DNA of 36,877 nt from assembly GCA_028279215.1 (NCBI GenBank), contig JANQOF010000018.1, positions 1 through 36,877 on the forward strand. The letters run 5' to 3'. This DNA comes from Pirellulales bacterium (GTDB taxonomy: Bacteria > Planctomycetota > Planctomycetia > Pirellulales > Lacipirellulaceae). The position numbers were made by a program, and so were the translations under genes. The notes under the pieces were generated by a model that saw only the letters and a program-made list of their open reading frames with translations, was not told where the DNA came from and did not search any database. This document shows positions 8,259 through 19,460 of this stretch, one piece after another. Numbering within the stretch: the stretch's first letter is position 1; the number at the start of each line of letters is the position of its first letter.

Positions 8259-8674
8259 ACTAGGGTCGATACCAGTCACACCTCCAGCGGTGGAATTCGG
8301 TCGGCGTGGCTGGCGTTGCCTCTAAGCCCAGATAGGGCGAATTTCGGGCGATTCTTGTAGAAAGTGGGCCACTCCATGTGGTAGTGTACATCCATACCGT
8401 TGGGCTGCGCGTAGGGCAGTATGGTTGCATGGGTTACGAAGTCCGTTGGAGATTGGAAGTTGACGGTTGAGCGTTCGTTGATTTTTGAATTGTCCGTTTT
8501 GGCGTTCAGAAATGGACTTTTTGCGCGTCGATCTGCCGCTTGGGAAGATGAAAAACATCGATAAAAACAGTGGGGAAGGGAACTGGCAGGGAAAGTGAGA
8601 GGTGAATAAAGTCGCCTACAATCGTTTTCCGGCAGGTCGGACAAAATGGACATTTGCGGTGCACAGAAAAGGCC

Positions 8675-8708
8675 TTGCAACGACAGGTGAACACACATAT
8701 AGTATTCA
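8675..8708 (+). promoter_or_regulatory. recA promoter with operator-like inverted repeat
   Basis: TTGCAA (8675-8680), a 17-base spacer and TATAGT (8698-8703) make a good sigma-70-type promoter about 80 bases upstream of the recA ATG. Overlapping the -10 box is a 21-base inverted repeat, TGAACAC-N7-GTATTCA (8688-8708), with one mismatch between arms. A repressor bound there would block the promoter, so a LexA-type SOS operator is an attractive reading. It does not match the Gram-positive (GAAC-N4-GTTC) or E. coli (CTG-N10-CAG) consensus. Confidence 0.5.
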
Positions 8709-8785
8709 TGCGTACAGTGAAGGTCTCGCCCAATGGGCGCTCTTGCGAATTCGCTTATCTGTGATAGATAAAAAGGAAATCAGAT

Positions 8786-9937
8786 ATGGTCGCCACCACA
8801 ACCCCCAACAACCGCATGGCCAAGAAATCGCAAAGTAAGAAGTCGCCCAAGGCTGGGACGAAGGAAAAGAGTCCCAAGCTAGCCATGCTGGAGAGCAGTC
8901 CCGACTTGAAGAACACGGTTGCCGCGATCGAAAAGCAGTTTGGCGACGGGGCCATTATGCCCTTGGGCAGCGAAGCCGACCGACGAATTGAAGGGATTCC
9001 GACAGGAAGTCTCTCTTTGGACATGGCCCTTGGGGGACAGGGAATTCCGAGGGGACGCATCATCGAAGTTTTTGGGCCTGAGTCGAGCGGCAAGACGACA
9101 CTTGCCCTGCACGTGGTCGCCAAAGCCCAACAAGCTGGCGGAATCGCTGCGTTTATCGACGCAGAGCACGCATTGGATCCAAGCTGGGCCAAGAAGCTGG
9201 GCGTCGACCTGGAGACGTTGTTGGTCAGCCAACCTGGACATGGTGAGGAGGCAATGCACATCACCGAAATGCTTGTGAAGAGCAATGCCGTGGACGTGAT
9301 TGTGGTTGACTCAGTTGCCGCGCTGGTGCCGAAGAAAGAGCTTGATGGAGAGATTGGCGATTCGCACGTGGGCTTACAGGCTCGGTTGATGAGTCAGTCG
9401 ATGCGAAAGCTCACAGCCGCCATCGCCAAGGCAAAGACTTCGGTGATATTCATCAACCAGATTCGCGAAAAGATTGGCGTCATGTTCGGCAGCCCCGAAA
9501 CGACGCCTGGCGGCAGGGCGCTGAAGTTTTACTCTTCTTGCCGAATCGATGTCCGCAAAATTGGCCAGTTGAAAGACGGAGAGGACGTCGTGGGGCAACG
9601 GGTTCGGACGAAAGTGGTTAAGAACAAAGTGGCCCCACCGTTTCGGGTTGCCGAATTTGATATGATGCACAAAGATGGCATCAGCTACGAAGGCGATATC
9701 CTTGACCTAGGATTAGAGCAGAAAATTGTCGCCCGGACGGGCGCGTGGTTCCGGTATGGGGACATGCAACTGGGACAAGGCAAAGAAAAGGCACGGCAGT
9801 TTCTCAAGGAGAACGCCAAGCTTGCTGCCGAGATCAAGGACAAGGTTCTTGCCATGGGCGGATTCGACGACTTACTCTCACTCACGAGCAACGGCGAAGC
9901 TGGTTTAGATGACGGCATTTCCTCAGACGAAGATTGA
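8786..9937 (+). CDS. Recombinase RecA
   Basis: A 383-residue DNA recombinase that forms filaments on single-stranded DNA, drives strand exchange and stimulates LexA self-cleavage. Visible motifs are Walker A GPESSGKT (97-104), [11 protein letters not shown], the Walker B strand [11 protein letters not shown], loop L1 around [13 protein letters not shown] and loop L2 from [14 protein letters not shown] to [11 protein letters not shown]. The C-terminal tail is acidic (ends DGISSDED), as is usual. A Lys/Ser-rich N-terminal extension of about 30 residues precedes the conserved core. AAGGA lies 8 bases before the ATG. A second in-frame ATG (8816) would remove ten residues. The end overlaps the start of the HtrA-like gene by 29 bases, suggesting coupled translation. 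Confidence 0.98.
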   Translation: MVATTTPNNRMAKKSQSKKSPKAGTKEKSPKLAMLESSPDLKNTVAAIEKQFGDGAIMPLGSEADRRIEGIPTGSLSLDMALGGQGIPRGRIIEVFGPESSGKTTLALHVVAKAQQAGGIAAFIDAEHALDPSWAKKLGVDLETLLVSQPGHGEEAMHITEMLVKSNAVDVIVVDSVAALVPKKELDGEIGDSHVGLQARLMSQSMRKLTAAIAKAKTSVIFINQIREKIGVMFGSPETTPGGRALKFYSSCRIDVRKIGQLKDGEDVVGQRVRTKVVKNKVAPPFRVAEFDMMHKDGISYEGDILDLGLEQKIVARTGAWFRYGDMQLGQGKEKARQFLKENAKLAAEIKDKVLAMGGFDDLLSLTSNGEAGLDDGISSDED

Positions 9938-11486
9938 TTGTTTTCATCGGGCCGATTTGTCTCGTTTCGTACTTCGACGAAGCTTGGTCATCGGATGTCT
10001 GGCATTCGGTGCCGTCGCATCTGAACTTCAATCTGCCTGGTCCCAGCCCAAGGATTTTGCGAACACGAACGGTCGCGTCATAGCAGCAAAGCTCCAGGAC
10101 GCGCTGATTGACGTGATCGATCGAGTAGAACCGTCCATCGTGGCCATTAGCCGAGCCCCCGATCGCAGCCAGCGCGCAGCGTCGCCGTTTCCATCGCTGG
10201 AGAGGAGTGGGTTTATAAGGCGTGCGACCGATTCCTACCAGCCAAGCGGCGCTGGAGTCTTAATTGACGCTAAAGGACAAGTACTCACGCAATACCTTAA
10301 TATTCGCCCAGGCGACCAGCACGTGGTTACTACGACCGATGGACGTCGTTGGCCCGCGACCATAAGGGCGGCCGATCCACGCAGCGGGCTGGCGGTATTG
10401 GAGATACAAGCAAGCGAACTTCCGGCCATCGAGATTGGCGATGCCGACGACGTAAAGAAGGGACAAATTGTCGTTACTTTGGGGAATCCACAAAGCATCA
10501 TCGCTGGCGGTTCCCCGTCTGCAAGTTGGGGAATGATCACAAACGTCGGGCAGCGAGCCAACCCTTCTACCAACCTCAACAATACTCGAGATGAAACGGG
10601 TTTGACGTATGCAACTACGCTACATCATCTAGGAACTCTGTTGCAAACGGACGCCAAGTTGAACTGGTCGGCGGGCGGCGGGGCAGTTGTTGATCTATCG
10701 GGCAAGCTGATTGGGGTCACCACCACAGCAGGCACCTTGCCGGGTCACGAGTCCCCGGCTGGATATGCGATACCTATGACGAGTGTATTTCGCCGGGTGG
10801 TCGGCGACCTTAAGGCCGGCCGTGAAGTGGAGTATGGATTGCTGGGGCTACGACTGAACGGCCCCGACCGCTATTCCTCCGATGATCCGGAAGGAGCACT
10901 GGTTTCCTTCACCGTACCGTCCGGAGCAGCGTCAAGGGCCGGCATTCGTCCTCAGGATCGACTCGTCGAGGTAGACAGCCAGCCGGTTCGCACCGTTTCG
11001 GACCTGCAGTTACTCGTCGGTAGCCTTCCCCCAGGAAAATCGGTCACCATTGGGCTGATTCGTGAAGGAAGTCGAATGGAGCTACCCGTGTCGCTTTCCA
11101 AACTGCACGTAGCAGGAGAGAAAGTCCACACAGCACCGAAGAAATCTTGGCGCGGCCTGCAAGTTGACTATTCCACTGCACTCTCGCCGAATGACATCGA
11201 GAAAGCTGCCCAAACGTCGAGCATCGACCCGAACGGATGCGTGTTAGTGGCTGCCGTGGCCCCGAACAGCGCGGCCGCGCTAGCTGGTATTTTGCCCGGC
11301 ACGTTTATTTCCCACGTTGGCGACCAACGCGTATCGACGCCCGACGAATTCTATGCAGCGGTCGACAACTACGCAGCCGTGGACAACAATGACCAAACCG
11401 TTCAACTCCGATTCACTTTGCCAGCCGCCGGCACCGTCAAAAGAGGAGCTAGGGTGGAACCACCCGTCGAGATCGGCGGTGACTAG
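9909..11486 (+). CDS. HtrA/DegP-like pseudoprotease with two PDZ domains
   Basis: A 525-residue exported protein. A basic stretch and hydrophobic segment (about 22-46, ending SAWSQ) look like a signal peptide, followed by a trypsin-like domain (about 60-300) and two PDZ domains (about 305-400 and 412-505, with [24 protein letters not shown] and [13 protein letters not shown]). Aligned to DegP, every catalytic residue is replaced: the TNNHVV histidine is Leu130 (LTQYLNI), the DPRSD aspartate is Gly160 (DPRSGLAVL), and the GNSGG serine is Gly256 (SAGGGAVV). The fold markers [21 protein letters not shown] and GKLIGV remain. It should therefore bind, not cut, perhaps as a chaperone or scaffold. 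The start overlaps recA by 29 bases; a later start (TTG near 9957) would keep the signal peptide. Confidence 0.85.
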   Translation: MTAFPQTKIDCFHRADLSRFVLRRSLVIGCLAFGAVASELQSAWSQPKDFANTNGRVIAAKLQDALIDVIDRVEPSIVAISRAPDRSQRAASPFPSLERSGFIRRATDSYQPSGAGVLIDAKGQVLTQYLNIRPGDQHVVTTTDGRRWPATIRAADPRSGLAVLEIQASELPAIEIGDADDVKKGQIVVTLGNPQSIIAGGSPSASWGMITNVGQRANPSTNLNNTRDETGLTYATTLHHLGTLLQTDAKLNWSAGGGAVVDLSGKLIGVTTTAGTLPGHESPAGYAIPMTSVFRRVVGDLKAGREVEYGLLGLRLNGPDRYSSDDPEGALVSFTVPSGAASRAGIRPQDRLVEVDSQPVRTVSDLQLLVGSLPPGKSVTIGLIREGSRMELPVSLSKLHVAGEKVHTAPKKSWRGLQVDYSTALSPNDIEKAAQTSSIDPNGCVLVAAVAPNSAAALAGILPGTFISHVGDQRVSTPDEFYAAVDNYAAVDNNDQTVQLRFTLPAAGTVKRGARVEPPVEIGGD

Positions 11487-12271
11487 CGCATACGCCAAAC
11501 TGCGCCGACGAACAACGCAAGCAGCGCGATAATCCGCATCCCGGCTGGTTCTGGTATAGAAAAGACCGTCACTTGCAGCGGCAGCGCCGGTTCAGCTGGA
11601 AGCGCTGTGGCACCAAGGTTGTCTCGCCAGAGAGTGTAATCTGCGAAATCGACGACCCCGTCCGCGTTGCCGTCAGTTAGCAGATCAGATCCTGTTCTAC
11701 CAAATTGTATCCTCCAACCAACGTAGTCAATGGTGTCTACGACGCCGTCTTCGTTGTAGTCGCCCGTAGGCAAGTAGACCACAGGAATGCTGGCCAGCGC
11801 AGCGGCATCACTGGCAACCTGCACGTCAAGAGATCGCGAAGACGAAACATCCCAGACACCTCCCAAGTATATCCTATCGAAGGACGCCAGCGTGCCTCCC
11901 TCCCCAACCACAACCCCTTCGACCAACTCATCACTTGCCGGTGAGAATGGCATCGCCGGCGCAATTACGGTCCACTCCTGCTCGTCGAACGACATATCTC
12001 CTGTCTCGCTACCATCCAACCTTCCCGCAATTGGTAACCAACGATCAACTTTCAGGTTTTCGGAAGGTGATCGTACTTGGTACGCGGTCAGATTGAGCGA
12101 TTCGGTACCCTCGTTCCAAATACGAAGTTCGCCGGTGCCAAGACGGACAGTTGCTCGCAACTCAGCGTGTACAACCCCAGGCACGTTGCAGAGCAACACA
12201 CCAAGAAGACTCGCAAACGCAATGATGATGATACGCGGAGAAATGGCAGGTGCGCAGCTGATAGTGAACAT
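11483..12271 (-). CDS. PEP-CTERM protein with dockerin-like repeats
   Basis: A secreted 262-residue protein. It has an N-terminal signal segment (about 13-37, IIIIAFASLLGVLLC to VVHA), a beta-rich body with no recognised enzyme motif, and two calcium-loop repeats resembling dockerin type I (about 170-220; DYNEDGVVDTIDY and DGNADGVVDFADY). The C-terminal sorting signal has IPEP (239-242), a hydrophobic helix (about 246-258) and a basic end (WRMR). Such proteins are processed by exosortase and placed at the cell surface or in exopolymer. The ATG at 12271 is preferred over a TTG seven codons upstream. Its stop codon overlaps that of the convergent HtrA-like gene. Confidence 0.82.
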   Translation of the reverse strand: MFTISCAPAISPRIIIIAFASLLGVLLCNVPGVVHAELRATVRLGTGELRIWNEGTESLNLTAYQVRSPSENLKVDRWLPIAGRLDGSETGDMSFDEQEWTVIAPAMPFSPASDELVEGVVVGEGGTLASFDRIYLGGVWDVSSSRSLDVQVASDAAALASIPVVYLPTGDYNEDGVVDTIDYVGWRIQFGRTGSDLLTDGNADGVVDFADYTLWRDNLGATALPAEPALPLQVTVFSIPEPAGMRIIALLALFVGAVWRMR

Positions 12272-14214
<1,943 letters not shown>

Positions 14215-14271
14215 CCTGCTGGTTTCGCCCATCCGCCACCTTGCCATCCGTTCGATCTACAGGAGTCTCCG

Positions 14272-14649
14272 ATGCATACCGTAGCCCTAATCACCGTGTT
14301 AATCGTGGTTTCTACTGTTGGTTGCACCGAATCGCTCAATTCGCCGTTACCCGTTGGCGAGACTCAGCCGGTGAGTTTCAACACCGACGGATTGCCGACT
14401 ATGCGGTTCGACGTGCCGGGTATTGAATGCCCGCATTGCTCCAATTCGGCCTGCGAACTGCTGGCTGAACTGCCCGGAGTTGTCGACGTGAAAGCTGATC
14501 CTACCGCAAAGCGAGCGACGATCGCCATCGACGAAGCGACGTTCGACAGCGAGATAATTCGTTCAGCGTTGCAAGACAAGTTTGGCGAGGCCACGATCGT
14601 TGTCGAGCAGGATCAAGAGCCTGGAACAGAACCCTCTGATCCCTCTTAG
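14272..14649 (+). CDS. Heavy-metal-associated domain lipoprotein
   Basis: A 125-residue predicted lipoprotein: a short hydrophobic signal with lipobox STVGC (Cys18), a spacer, then a ferredoxin-fold HMA domain (about 43-110). Its metal loop reads GIECPHCS, giving Cys53 and Cys56 in a CXXC like that of copper chaperones and MerP, with an additional Cys61. It ends in an acidic/Pro tail. The membrane anchor would place a copper- or mercury-type metal-binding domain outside the cytoplasm. AGGAG precedes the ATG. It follows thiC by 57 bases and could be read through from it, but no functional link is evident. The metal is unknown. Confidence 0.8.
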   Translation: MHTVALITVLIVVSTVGCTESLNSPLPVGETQPVSFNTDGLPTMRFDVPGIECPHCSNSACELLAELPGVVDVKADPTAKRATIAIDEATFDSEIIRSALQDKFGEATIVVEQDQEPGTEPSDPS

Positions 14650-14655
14650 GCGAGT

Positions 14656-15999
14656 TCAGCCATCGCCAAGGGCGCGCTCTTCGGGCCGATAGAACAGAGC
14701 AATCGGAAGCATGATCGTTGCGGTGACAGCGAACACGATGTTGCGAGGCCAGTTGCCGACCTCCAGAATCCCAATCACCGTACCAAACAGCAAGCCTCCG
14801 ACGATGATGCCCAAAAAGTTGCACTGGTTCATCACGGCGATCATACGACCCTTGTCTTCTGGCGGAGGCAACACCTGCAGCGACACTTGAATCGGCACAA
14901 CGAACAGGCCAGTAAAGAAGCCCAGTGCGACGAGCACTGGAATCGTGCCGGCGAATCCTAGCAAGTGTCGATGAGGCCCACCCTGCAAAGATAGCAATAC
15001 TAGGCACACGAACATTCCCACCGCGCCTGTGGTTACCACTCGTGGATGGATCCTTCCACGTGACAAGTAGCCACCAAGGACACATCCCGCCGGAATACCA
15101 ACGGCCATCATGGCAGCTAGAAAGCTGGTCCACCCATCACCCAACCCCAACTGGGTTAGTCCGAGCGCGTTGACCCCACTCTGCACAACGCCGCCCAACA
15201 TCCAAAACACGCTGCTTACCAGCAGGGCAAACAGTAGGTTCTTGTCAGACATCACCAAGCGAATGATCCTGGCAGGAATGAACAGATCTTGGCGGCGGAG
15301 TTGCCCCCCCGGGACTGCTGGCGGAACGCGCCACACCAGGAGTGACGTGGCAGTGCCCGCGATGGCAATTAACACACAGACGCCCGATATGCCCCAAATC
15401 ATTCCGACGCCCAGGCACTCTTTTAGTACGCCGGCTAGCGCCACTCCAAAAATAATGGCAACAAAGGTGAACATCAGAAAGATCCCGTTGGCGCGTGGCA
15501 AATCGCGATCGCGAATCGCTTCAGGTAAGATGCCGTACTTAGGAGGGCCGAAGAACGCGCTTTGCACTCCCATCAGAAACAATACGGCGAGCATGCCGTT
15601 GAATCCAATGATGTCGAAGAAGTAAAAGCCTATCATCCCAAGCAGCATCACAAGGATTTCAGCAACCTTTGAAAAAATGATCAGCGTTCGTTTGCTCGTC
15701 CTGTCGGCGAGCCAACCCGCGAATCCGCCGAAGAGAATAAAGGCCAGAGCGAACACAACGGTTGCTTTCCATTGCTGATCATCCTTCACCGCTGCAGCAA
15801 CCGCGGCAGGAGTTGCGATCAACAGCATCAACTGTTTGAAGAGATTGTCATTGAATGCGCCGAGAAACTGAGTGACGGCCATGCCCCAAAACGACTTGTC
15901 GTGAAGCAACTCGGGCTGATCGGAGTGGGACGCAACCGGCGGTGTCTTGGCCTTCGGCGACTCCAACGGGTTTACCTCAACGGTGTACTGCTCATCCAT
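14656..15999 (-). CDS. LplT-like MFS transporter
   Basis: A 447-residue major facilitator protein with about 12 hydrophobic helices and a 35-residue hydrophilic N-terminus. The opening SFWGMAVTQFLGAFNDNLFKQ-like segment, the loop GWLADRTSKR between helices 2 and 3, and GVQSAFFGPPKYGILPE are hallmarks of the LplT branch, which flips lysophospholipids across the inner membrane. In many relatives LplT is fused to or beside an acyltransferase (Aas); none is seen here, so the substrate could differ. It is the last gene of the leftward thrC-dapB run, 67 bases after the small Cys protein, and ends six bases from the convergent HMA lipoprotein gene. Confidence 0.82.
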   Translation of the reverse strand: MDEQYTVEVNPLESPKAKTPPVASHSDQPELLHDKSFWGMAVTQFLGAFNDNLFKQLMLLIATPAAVAAAVKDDQQWKATVVFALAFILFGGFAGWLADRTSKRTLIIFSKVAEILVMLLGMIGFYFFDIIGFNGMLAVLFLMGVQSAFFGPPKYGILPEAIRDRDLPRANGIFLMFTFVAIIFGVALAGVLKECLGVGMIWGISGVCVLIAIAGTATSLLVWRVPPAVPGGQLRRQDLFIPARIIRLVMSDKNLLFALLVSSVFWMLGGVVQSGVNALGLTQLGLGDGWTSFLAAMMAVGIPAGCVLGGYLSRGRIHPRVVTTGAVGMFVCLVLLSLQGGPHRHLLGFAGTIPVLVALGFFTGLFVVPIQVSLQVLPPPEDKGRMIAVMNQCNFLGIIVGGLLFGTVIGILEVGNWPRNIVFAVTATIMLPIALFYRPEERALGDG

Positions 16000-16066
16000 G
16001 CGAAGGATTATGGGCCTTCGCTATGCCGTCTGGCAAGATCATTGCCAAAGCGTCGCCGTAGCGCGG

Positions 16067-16444
16067 CTACCCCTCTAAGCCGCTACGGTGACGGATTCGA
16101 TCGATCACTTCGGGTAACGGGTACTCAATTATTGGAATGTCGAGTTGGGCAACTTCGCGTAGTCGCTGGTAACCACGGGTGACCCAGTCTTCGCGCTGGC
16201 GAACGTAATCGTGATCCAAATGTCGTTTGTTGAACTTGCCATCCATGAGCACGGGGGAGAATCGCTCGTCCACAATGAACTGAGCTAGCGATGGATTGCA
16301 GCGTAGATGGCGTTCGGCGGAGGTGTGGAGCAACTCGGGGTCGACCAGCCCAATGATGTACCGCAGGTACAGGTCACTATCCGCAATACTCGCGACATCC
16401 TCGCCGCATACTTCGCACAGATAGCCTTCGTCGCACTTGGCCAT
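16067..16444 (-). CDS. Small cysteine-motif protein, unknown function
   Basis: A 125-residue soluble protein opening MAKCDEGYLCEVCG: Cys4, Cys10 and Cys13 form CX5CX2C, and a fourth cysteine lies in LRCNPSLAQF, so a structural zinc site is plausible. The rest is mixed charged and aromatic sequence (SDLYLRYIIGLVDPELL, FIVDERFSPV, DHDYVRQREDWVTRGY) without a domain I can name. I believe similar proteins exist in other planctomycetes but cannot verify that here. It follows dapB by 34 bases and precedes the MFS gene, so it is probably co-transcribed with threonine and lysine synthesis genes. Confidence 0.75.
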   Translation of the reverse strand: MAKCDEGYLCEVCGEDVASIADSDLYLRYIIGLVDPELLHTSAERHLRCNPSLAQFIVDERFSPVLMDGKFNKRHLDHDYVRQREDWVTRGYQRLREVAQLDIPIIEYPLPEVIDRIRHRSGLEG

Positions 16445-16478
16445 GGCGTTTCAATCAACTGGTGAAGGAAGGCTCGCT

Positions 16479-17285
16479 TCAAGACCGACCTACTAGCCCC
16501 AGAACATCTTGCATGGTGTAAAGGCCTGGCGGGCGTCCTTGAATCCACGCAGCAGCCACCAGCGCGCCTTGCGCGTAGCAGTCGCGATTCGTGGCAGCAA
16601 CATGCAACTCGATCGTTTCGCCAAGCATCCCGAACACGATGGTGTGCTCGCCCGGATTGTCGCCAACGCGCACCGCGTGGTAACCAATTTCGCCGGCCGG
16701 CCGTTGCCCTGGTCGGCCCGATCTACCATATTGGTGTGACGTTTGGCCCATCGCATCGGCAATCGTTTTGCCAAAAGCCAATGCCGTGCCACTCGGAGCG
16801 TCTTCCTTGAATCGATGATGACGCTCGATGATCTCGACATCGACGCCCGCAGGCTGGTCTCTTAGGGCTGTGCCCGCCAATTGTGCCAGCTTCATCGTCA
16901 AGTTCACAGCCAAACTCATGCTGGCCGCCTTCACCATGGCGATCGAAGTGCTCGCCGCGCGAACTCGTTCCTCTTGGTCATCGCTGAGCCCAGTCGTTGC
17001 CAGCACGAGGGGAACTCCCAGCCGAACGCATTGATCAACCACGGCGTCGGTCGCCTCAGGAACAGAGAAGTCGATCACCACCTGCAAGTCGTCCGGCCAA
17101 TCGGGGGCCAACGGAATTCCAATCGGTCCTACACCGGCGTGCACCCCCGCATCCTCGCCGAACTTCGCGTGCGACACAGATTCGAGGGCTGCTCGAATCT
17201 CGATGTTGGAATCCGCGGTGCCGAGAGCAACGAGCCGTTGTCCCATTCGTCCACCCGCTCCGTGGATGGCAAGCTTCACTGGCAT
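16479..17285 (-). CDS. 4-Hydroxy-tetrahydrodipicolinate reductase
   Basis: A 268-residue DapB, the NAD(P)H-dependent reductase of the diaminopimelate/lysine pathway. It has the Rossmann motif HGAGGRMG (8-15), the ATTGLSDDQ segment and the catalytic block ERHHRFKEDAPSGTA, which carries the paired His, the Lys and the Asp-Ala-Pro-Ser-Gly-Thr substrate loop. Near the end are GEHTIVFGMLGETIEL and the usual YAQGAL...W segment. Length is normal. It begins nine bases after thrC on the same strand, so the two aspartate-family enzymes are almost certainly one transcript. Lysine made here would feed protein synthesis, and diaminopimelate would feed peptidoglycan. Confidence 0.96.
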   Translation of the reverse strand: MPVKLAIHGAGGRMGQRLVALGTADSNIEIRAALESVSHAKFGEDAGVHAGVGPIGIPLAPDWPDDLQVVIDFSVPEATDAVVDQCVRLGVPLVLATTGLSDDQEERVRAASTSIAMVKAASMSLAVNLTMKLAQLAGTALRDQPAGVDVEIIERHHRFKEDAPSGTALAFGKTIADAMGQTSHQYGRSGRPGQRPAGEIGYHAVRVGDNPGEHTIVFGMLGETIELHVAATNRDCYAQGALVAAAWIQGRPPGLYTMQDVLGLVGRS

Positions 17286-17294
17286 CTTGTTGGT

Positions 17295-18710
17295 CTAACT
17301 GTTGAGTTGAATGGCCCGTACAATCGCGTCGAGGTCGTTGTCGACTTGGACTGCCCGGTTTGCGAATGCCGCACGGCTAACTCCGCGGCTGCCAAGCACA
17401 CGATCAAACTCTTTCTGATCGCTTGTGTGATAGGCCACGGTTGCGGTGGGGTCCTTGAGTTGATGTCCCGTTAGGATGCAAACGACTCGTTCGTTGGGAT
17501 TGATCACGCCCTCGGATCGTAGCATGCGCGCTCCTGCAACACTTGCGGCGCTCGCCGGCTCGCACCCGAAGCCGCTGGCCCCGACCTGAGCTTTTGCATC
17601 TAAGATCTCTTGATCCGTGACCTCGCGAACAACGCCGTCCATGCATTCCAAGCCGCGCAGGCACTTGAACAGATTAACTGGACGATTGATTTCGATGGCG
17701 CTCGCTATCGTGTCGGCACGCACGTGAGCCGAGTCAAGCTCGGCGTAATAGTTGTCGAGGACCTCGATGTTCGGCATGCCGCCTCGCCAGCGTAGGCCGC
17801 GACTCTCATAGAGTTCGTACAAGGTGTCAGCGCCCTTGGCGTTGATCACAGCTAGTCTCGGAACCCGATCAATCAGGCCGAGTGCCTTCAGCTCGTGAAA
17901 CGCCTTGGCGAACGAACTACTATTTCCGAGATTGCCACCCGGTACAACGATCCAATCGGGCACCTCCCACCCGAGACTCTCGAGCACGCGGAACATAATG
18001 GTCTTTTGGCCTTCTAGGCGAAACGGATTTACGCTGTTCACCAAGTAGATCCCCAACCGGCTGCTTACTTCGCGTACGCGCTGCATCGCGTCGTCGAAGT
18101 CGCCTGCGATTTGAATCGTCAGAGCGCCGTAGTCGAGAGCCTGTGATAACTTTCCATAGCTGATCTTCCCAGAACCGATGAAGATCACGGCTTGCATCAA
18201 CTTGCTAACGCAACAGTACAATGCCAGCGAGGCGCTCGTGTTGCCCGTCGATGCACATGCTGCGCGCTTAGCACCGATTGTATGGGCATGAGTGAATGCG
18301 GCCGTCATGCCGTTGTCCTTGAAGCTACCCGAGGGGTTCATTCCCTCGTACTGCAAGAACAACTGCCCTCGACTCATGCCGACATAGTCGGCGACCCCGT
18401 CCGATGGTGATAAGGGCGTCTGGCCTTCGCCTACCGTCACCACCTTTTCCGGTGGTGCAAATGGCAGCAACTCGTGAAATCGCCAAACGCCGCTGCGGCA
18501 AAGCGGTTCGTTGCGGCGCGACCACTTCGTCTCGAAATCGCTGAGAGATTTTGGAACGGGCAGAGCATCCCACTGATACACCACATCTAGCAGCGCGCCG
18601 CAGGCGTCGCAACTGGTGCGGACTTCGCCGACGTCGTACGTGGCACCGCAACTCGGCACGATGCACTGCTGATATGCCAAGTCCTTCTCAGTGACAACCG
18701 ACGCAGCCAC
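17295..18710 (-). CDS. Threonine synthase
   Basis: A 471-residue PLP enzyme converting O-phosphohomoserine to threonine. It starts with a zinc-ribbon-like segment (Cys16, Cys21, Cys34, Cys37) of the kind found in the longer class of threonine synthases. Then come GEGQTPLSP, the PLP lysine in [10 protein letters not shown] (Lys131), the [12 protein letters not shown] loop and the phosphate-binding [11 protein letters not shown] segment. The start is GTG at 18710, with GGAG about ten bases upstream; no in-frame ATG gives the complete zinc ribbon. It leads the run thrC-dapB-Cys protein-MFS and diverges from the DksA-type gene. Confidence 0.95.
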   Translation of the reverse strand: MAASVVTEKDLAYQQCIVPSCGATYDVGEVRTSCDACGALLDVVYQWDALPVPKSLSDFETKWSRRNEPLCRSGVWRFHELLPFAPPEKVVTVGEGQTPLSPSDGVADYVGMSRGQLFLQYEGMNPSGSFKDNGMTAAFTHAHTIGAKRAACASTGNTSASLALYCCVSKLMQAVIFIGSGKISYGKLSQALDYGALTIQIAGDFDDAMQRVREVSSRLGIYLVNSVNPFRLEGQKTIMFRVLESLGWEVPDWIVVPGGNLGNSSSFAKAFHELKALGLIDRVPRLAVINAKGADTLYELYESRGLRWRGGMPNIEVLDNYYAELDSAHVRADTIASAIEINRPVNLFKCLRGLECMDGVVREVTDQEILDAKAQVGASGFGCEPASAASVAGARMLRSEGVINPNERVVCILTGHQLKDPTATVAYHTSDQKEFDRVLGSRGVSRAAFANRAVQVDNDLDAIVRAIQLNS

Positions 18711-19009
18711 GGCTTGGAACTCCGGTGGATGGATTGTGACGAAGTGGTTGGCCTCCCCCCTCGGAACACCATCCCGACTTGTCGCGAGTAGTGGATACTC
18801 GTCCCTAAATGTTAACCCATTAACGAGTTACTGCAGTGTAATAGACGCCGCGAAGTGCCGCAACTCGGCGAACGTGGCCCCCTGCTGTCCCACGTTTCTA
18901 GACCCAGAGCGAAGGGGTGAGTAGAATAACGAGGCTATCTCGACCTTCGGCACGGCAGCTCTACCTAATCCACCACGATCTGCCGAAGCGTATCTTTCGG
19001 AGAGTTTTG
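18711..19009. other. Divergent regulatory region thrC / DksA-type gene
   Basis: About 300 bases between two divergent genes. GTTAACCCATTAAC (18811-18824) is an inverted repeat with five-base arms and a four-base spacer, and ACTGCAGT (18829-18836) is a palindrome next to a TGTAAT that could serve as a weak -10. These may be operators or simply AT-rich promoter DNA. No gene is seen. Confidence 0.35.
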
Positions 19010-19378
19010 ATGAAAAAAGCTGACATGCAGGTGTATCGAGATCGACTTCAGGTTCTGCGCGCACGACTTCGTGGTGACGTGACCGCTATGGCCGACGCTG
19101 CCCTGAGAAAATCGGGGATGGAGGGCGGCGATAGCTCAAGCATGCCAATCCACATGGCAGAGTTGGGCAGCGAGAACTTTGAACAAGAGTTTACGCTCAG
19201 CTTGATGGAAACTGAAGAGGATACGCTGGCGAAAATCGACGAGGCGCTGGAGCGAATCTCCAACGGTACGTACGGGATCTGCGTCGAGTGCGGAGGAGTC
19301 ATTCCCAAGACTCGACTCAACGCGATTCCCTATACGCCGGTGTGCATCAAGTGTGCCGAGCAAATGGAAGACCACTGA
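19010..19378 (+). CDS. DksA/TraR-family zinc-finger regulator
   Basis: A 122-residue protein of the DksA/TraR family. The N-terminal half is a helical hairpin (about 1-85). The C-terminal C4 zinc finger is ICVECGGVIPKTRLNAIPYTPVCIKCAE (Cys91, Cys94, Cys112, Cys115), the strongest family signature. Classical DksA sits in the RNA polymerase secondary channel and tunes rRNA and amino-acid promoters with ppGpp. The acidic DxxDxA tip of E. coli DksA is not evident here, so the effect on polymerase may differ. GGAGAG lies shortly before the ATG at 19010; a longer frame to 18917 is unlikely. lspA starts 82 bases downstream. Confidence 0.88.
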   Translation: MKKADMQVYRDRLQVLRARLRGDVTAMADAALRKSGMEGGDSSSMPIHMAELGSENFEQEFTLSLMETEEDTLAKIDEALERISNGTYGICVECGGVIPKTRLNAIPYTPVCIKCAEQMEDH

Positions 19379-19460
19379 GACCCTGCGGAGTGATCTGGCA
19401 TTCACACGCGGCAAACGGTATAAACCGCGCTCGACGCTGCACACACTTGCAGGCCATGGA

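Larger units (their letters stand above)
8103..8785. other. 683-base divergent intergenic region before recA
   Basis: This stretch separates the leftward SGNH/DUF1080 gene from recA. It contains the 8210-8258 inverted repeat and the recA promoter/operator candidate near its right end. A leftward frame at 8276-8698 (140 codons) has no family resemblance or clear ribosome-binding site, and I do not call it. The middle part (about 8260-8660) shows nothing else I recognise. Confidence 0.5.

Noticed and set aside
8276..8698. A 140-codon frame on the - strand upstream of recA
   Set aside because: No recognisable family, no clear ribosome-binding site, odd composition, and it runs opposite to the recA leader and ends near its promoter.
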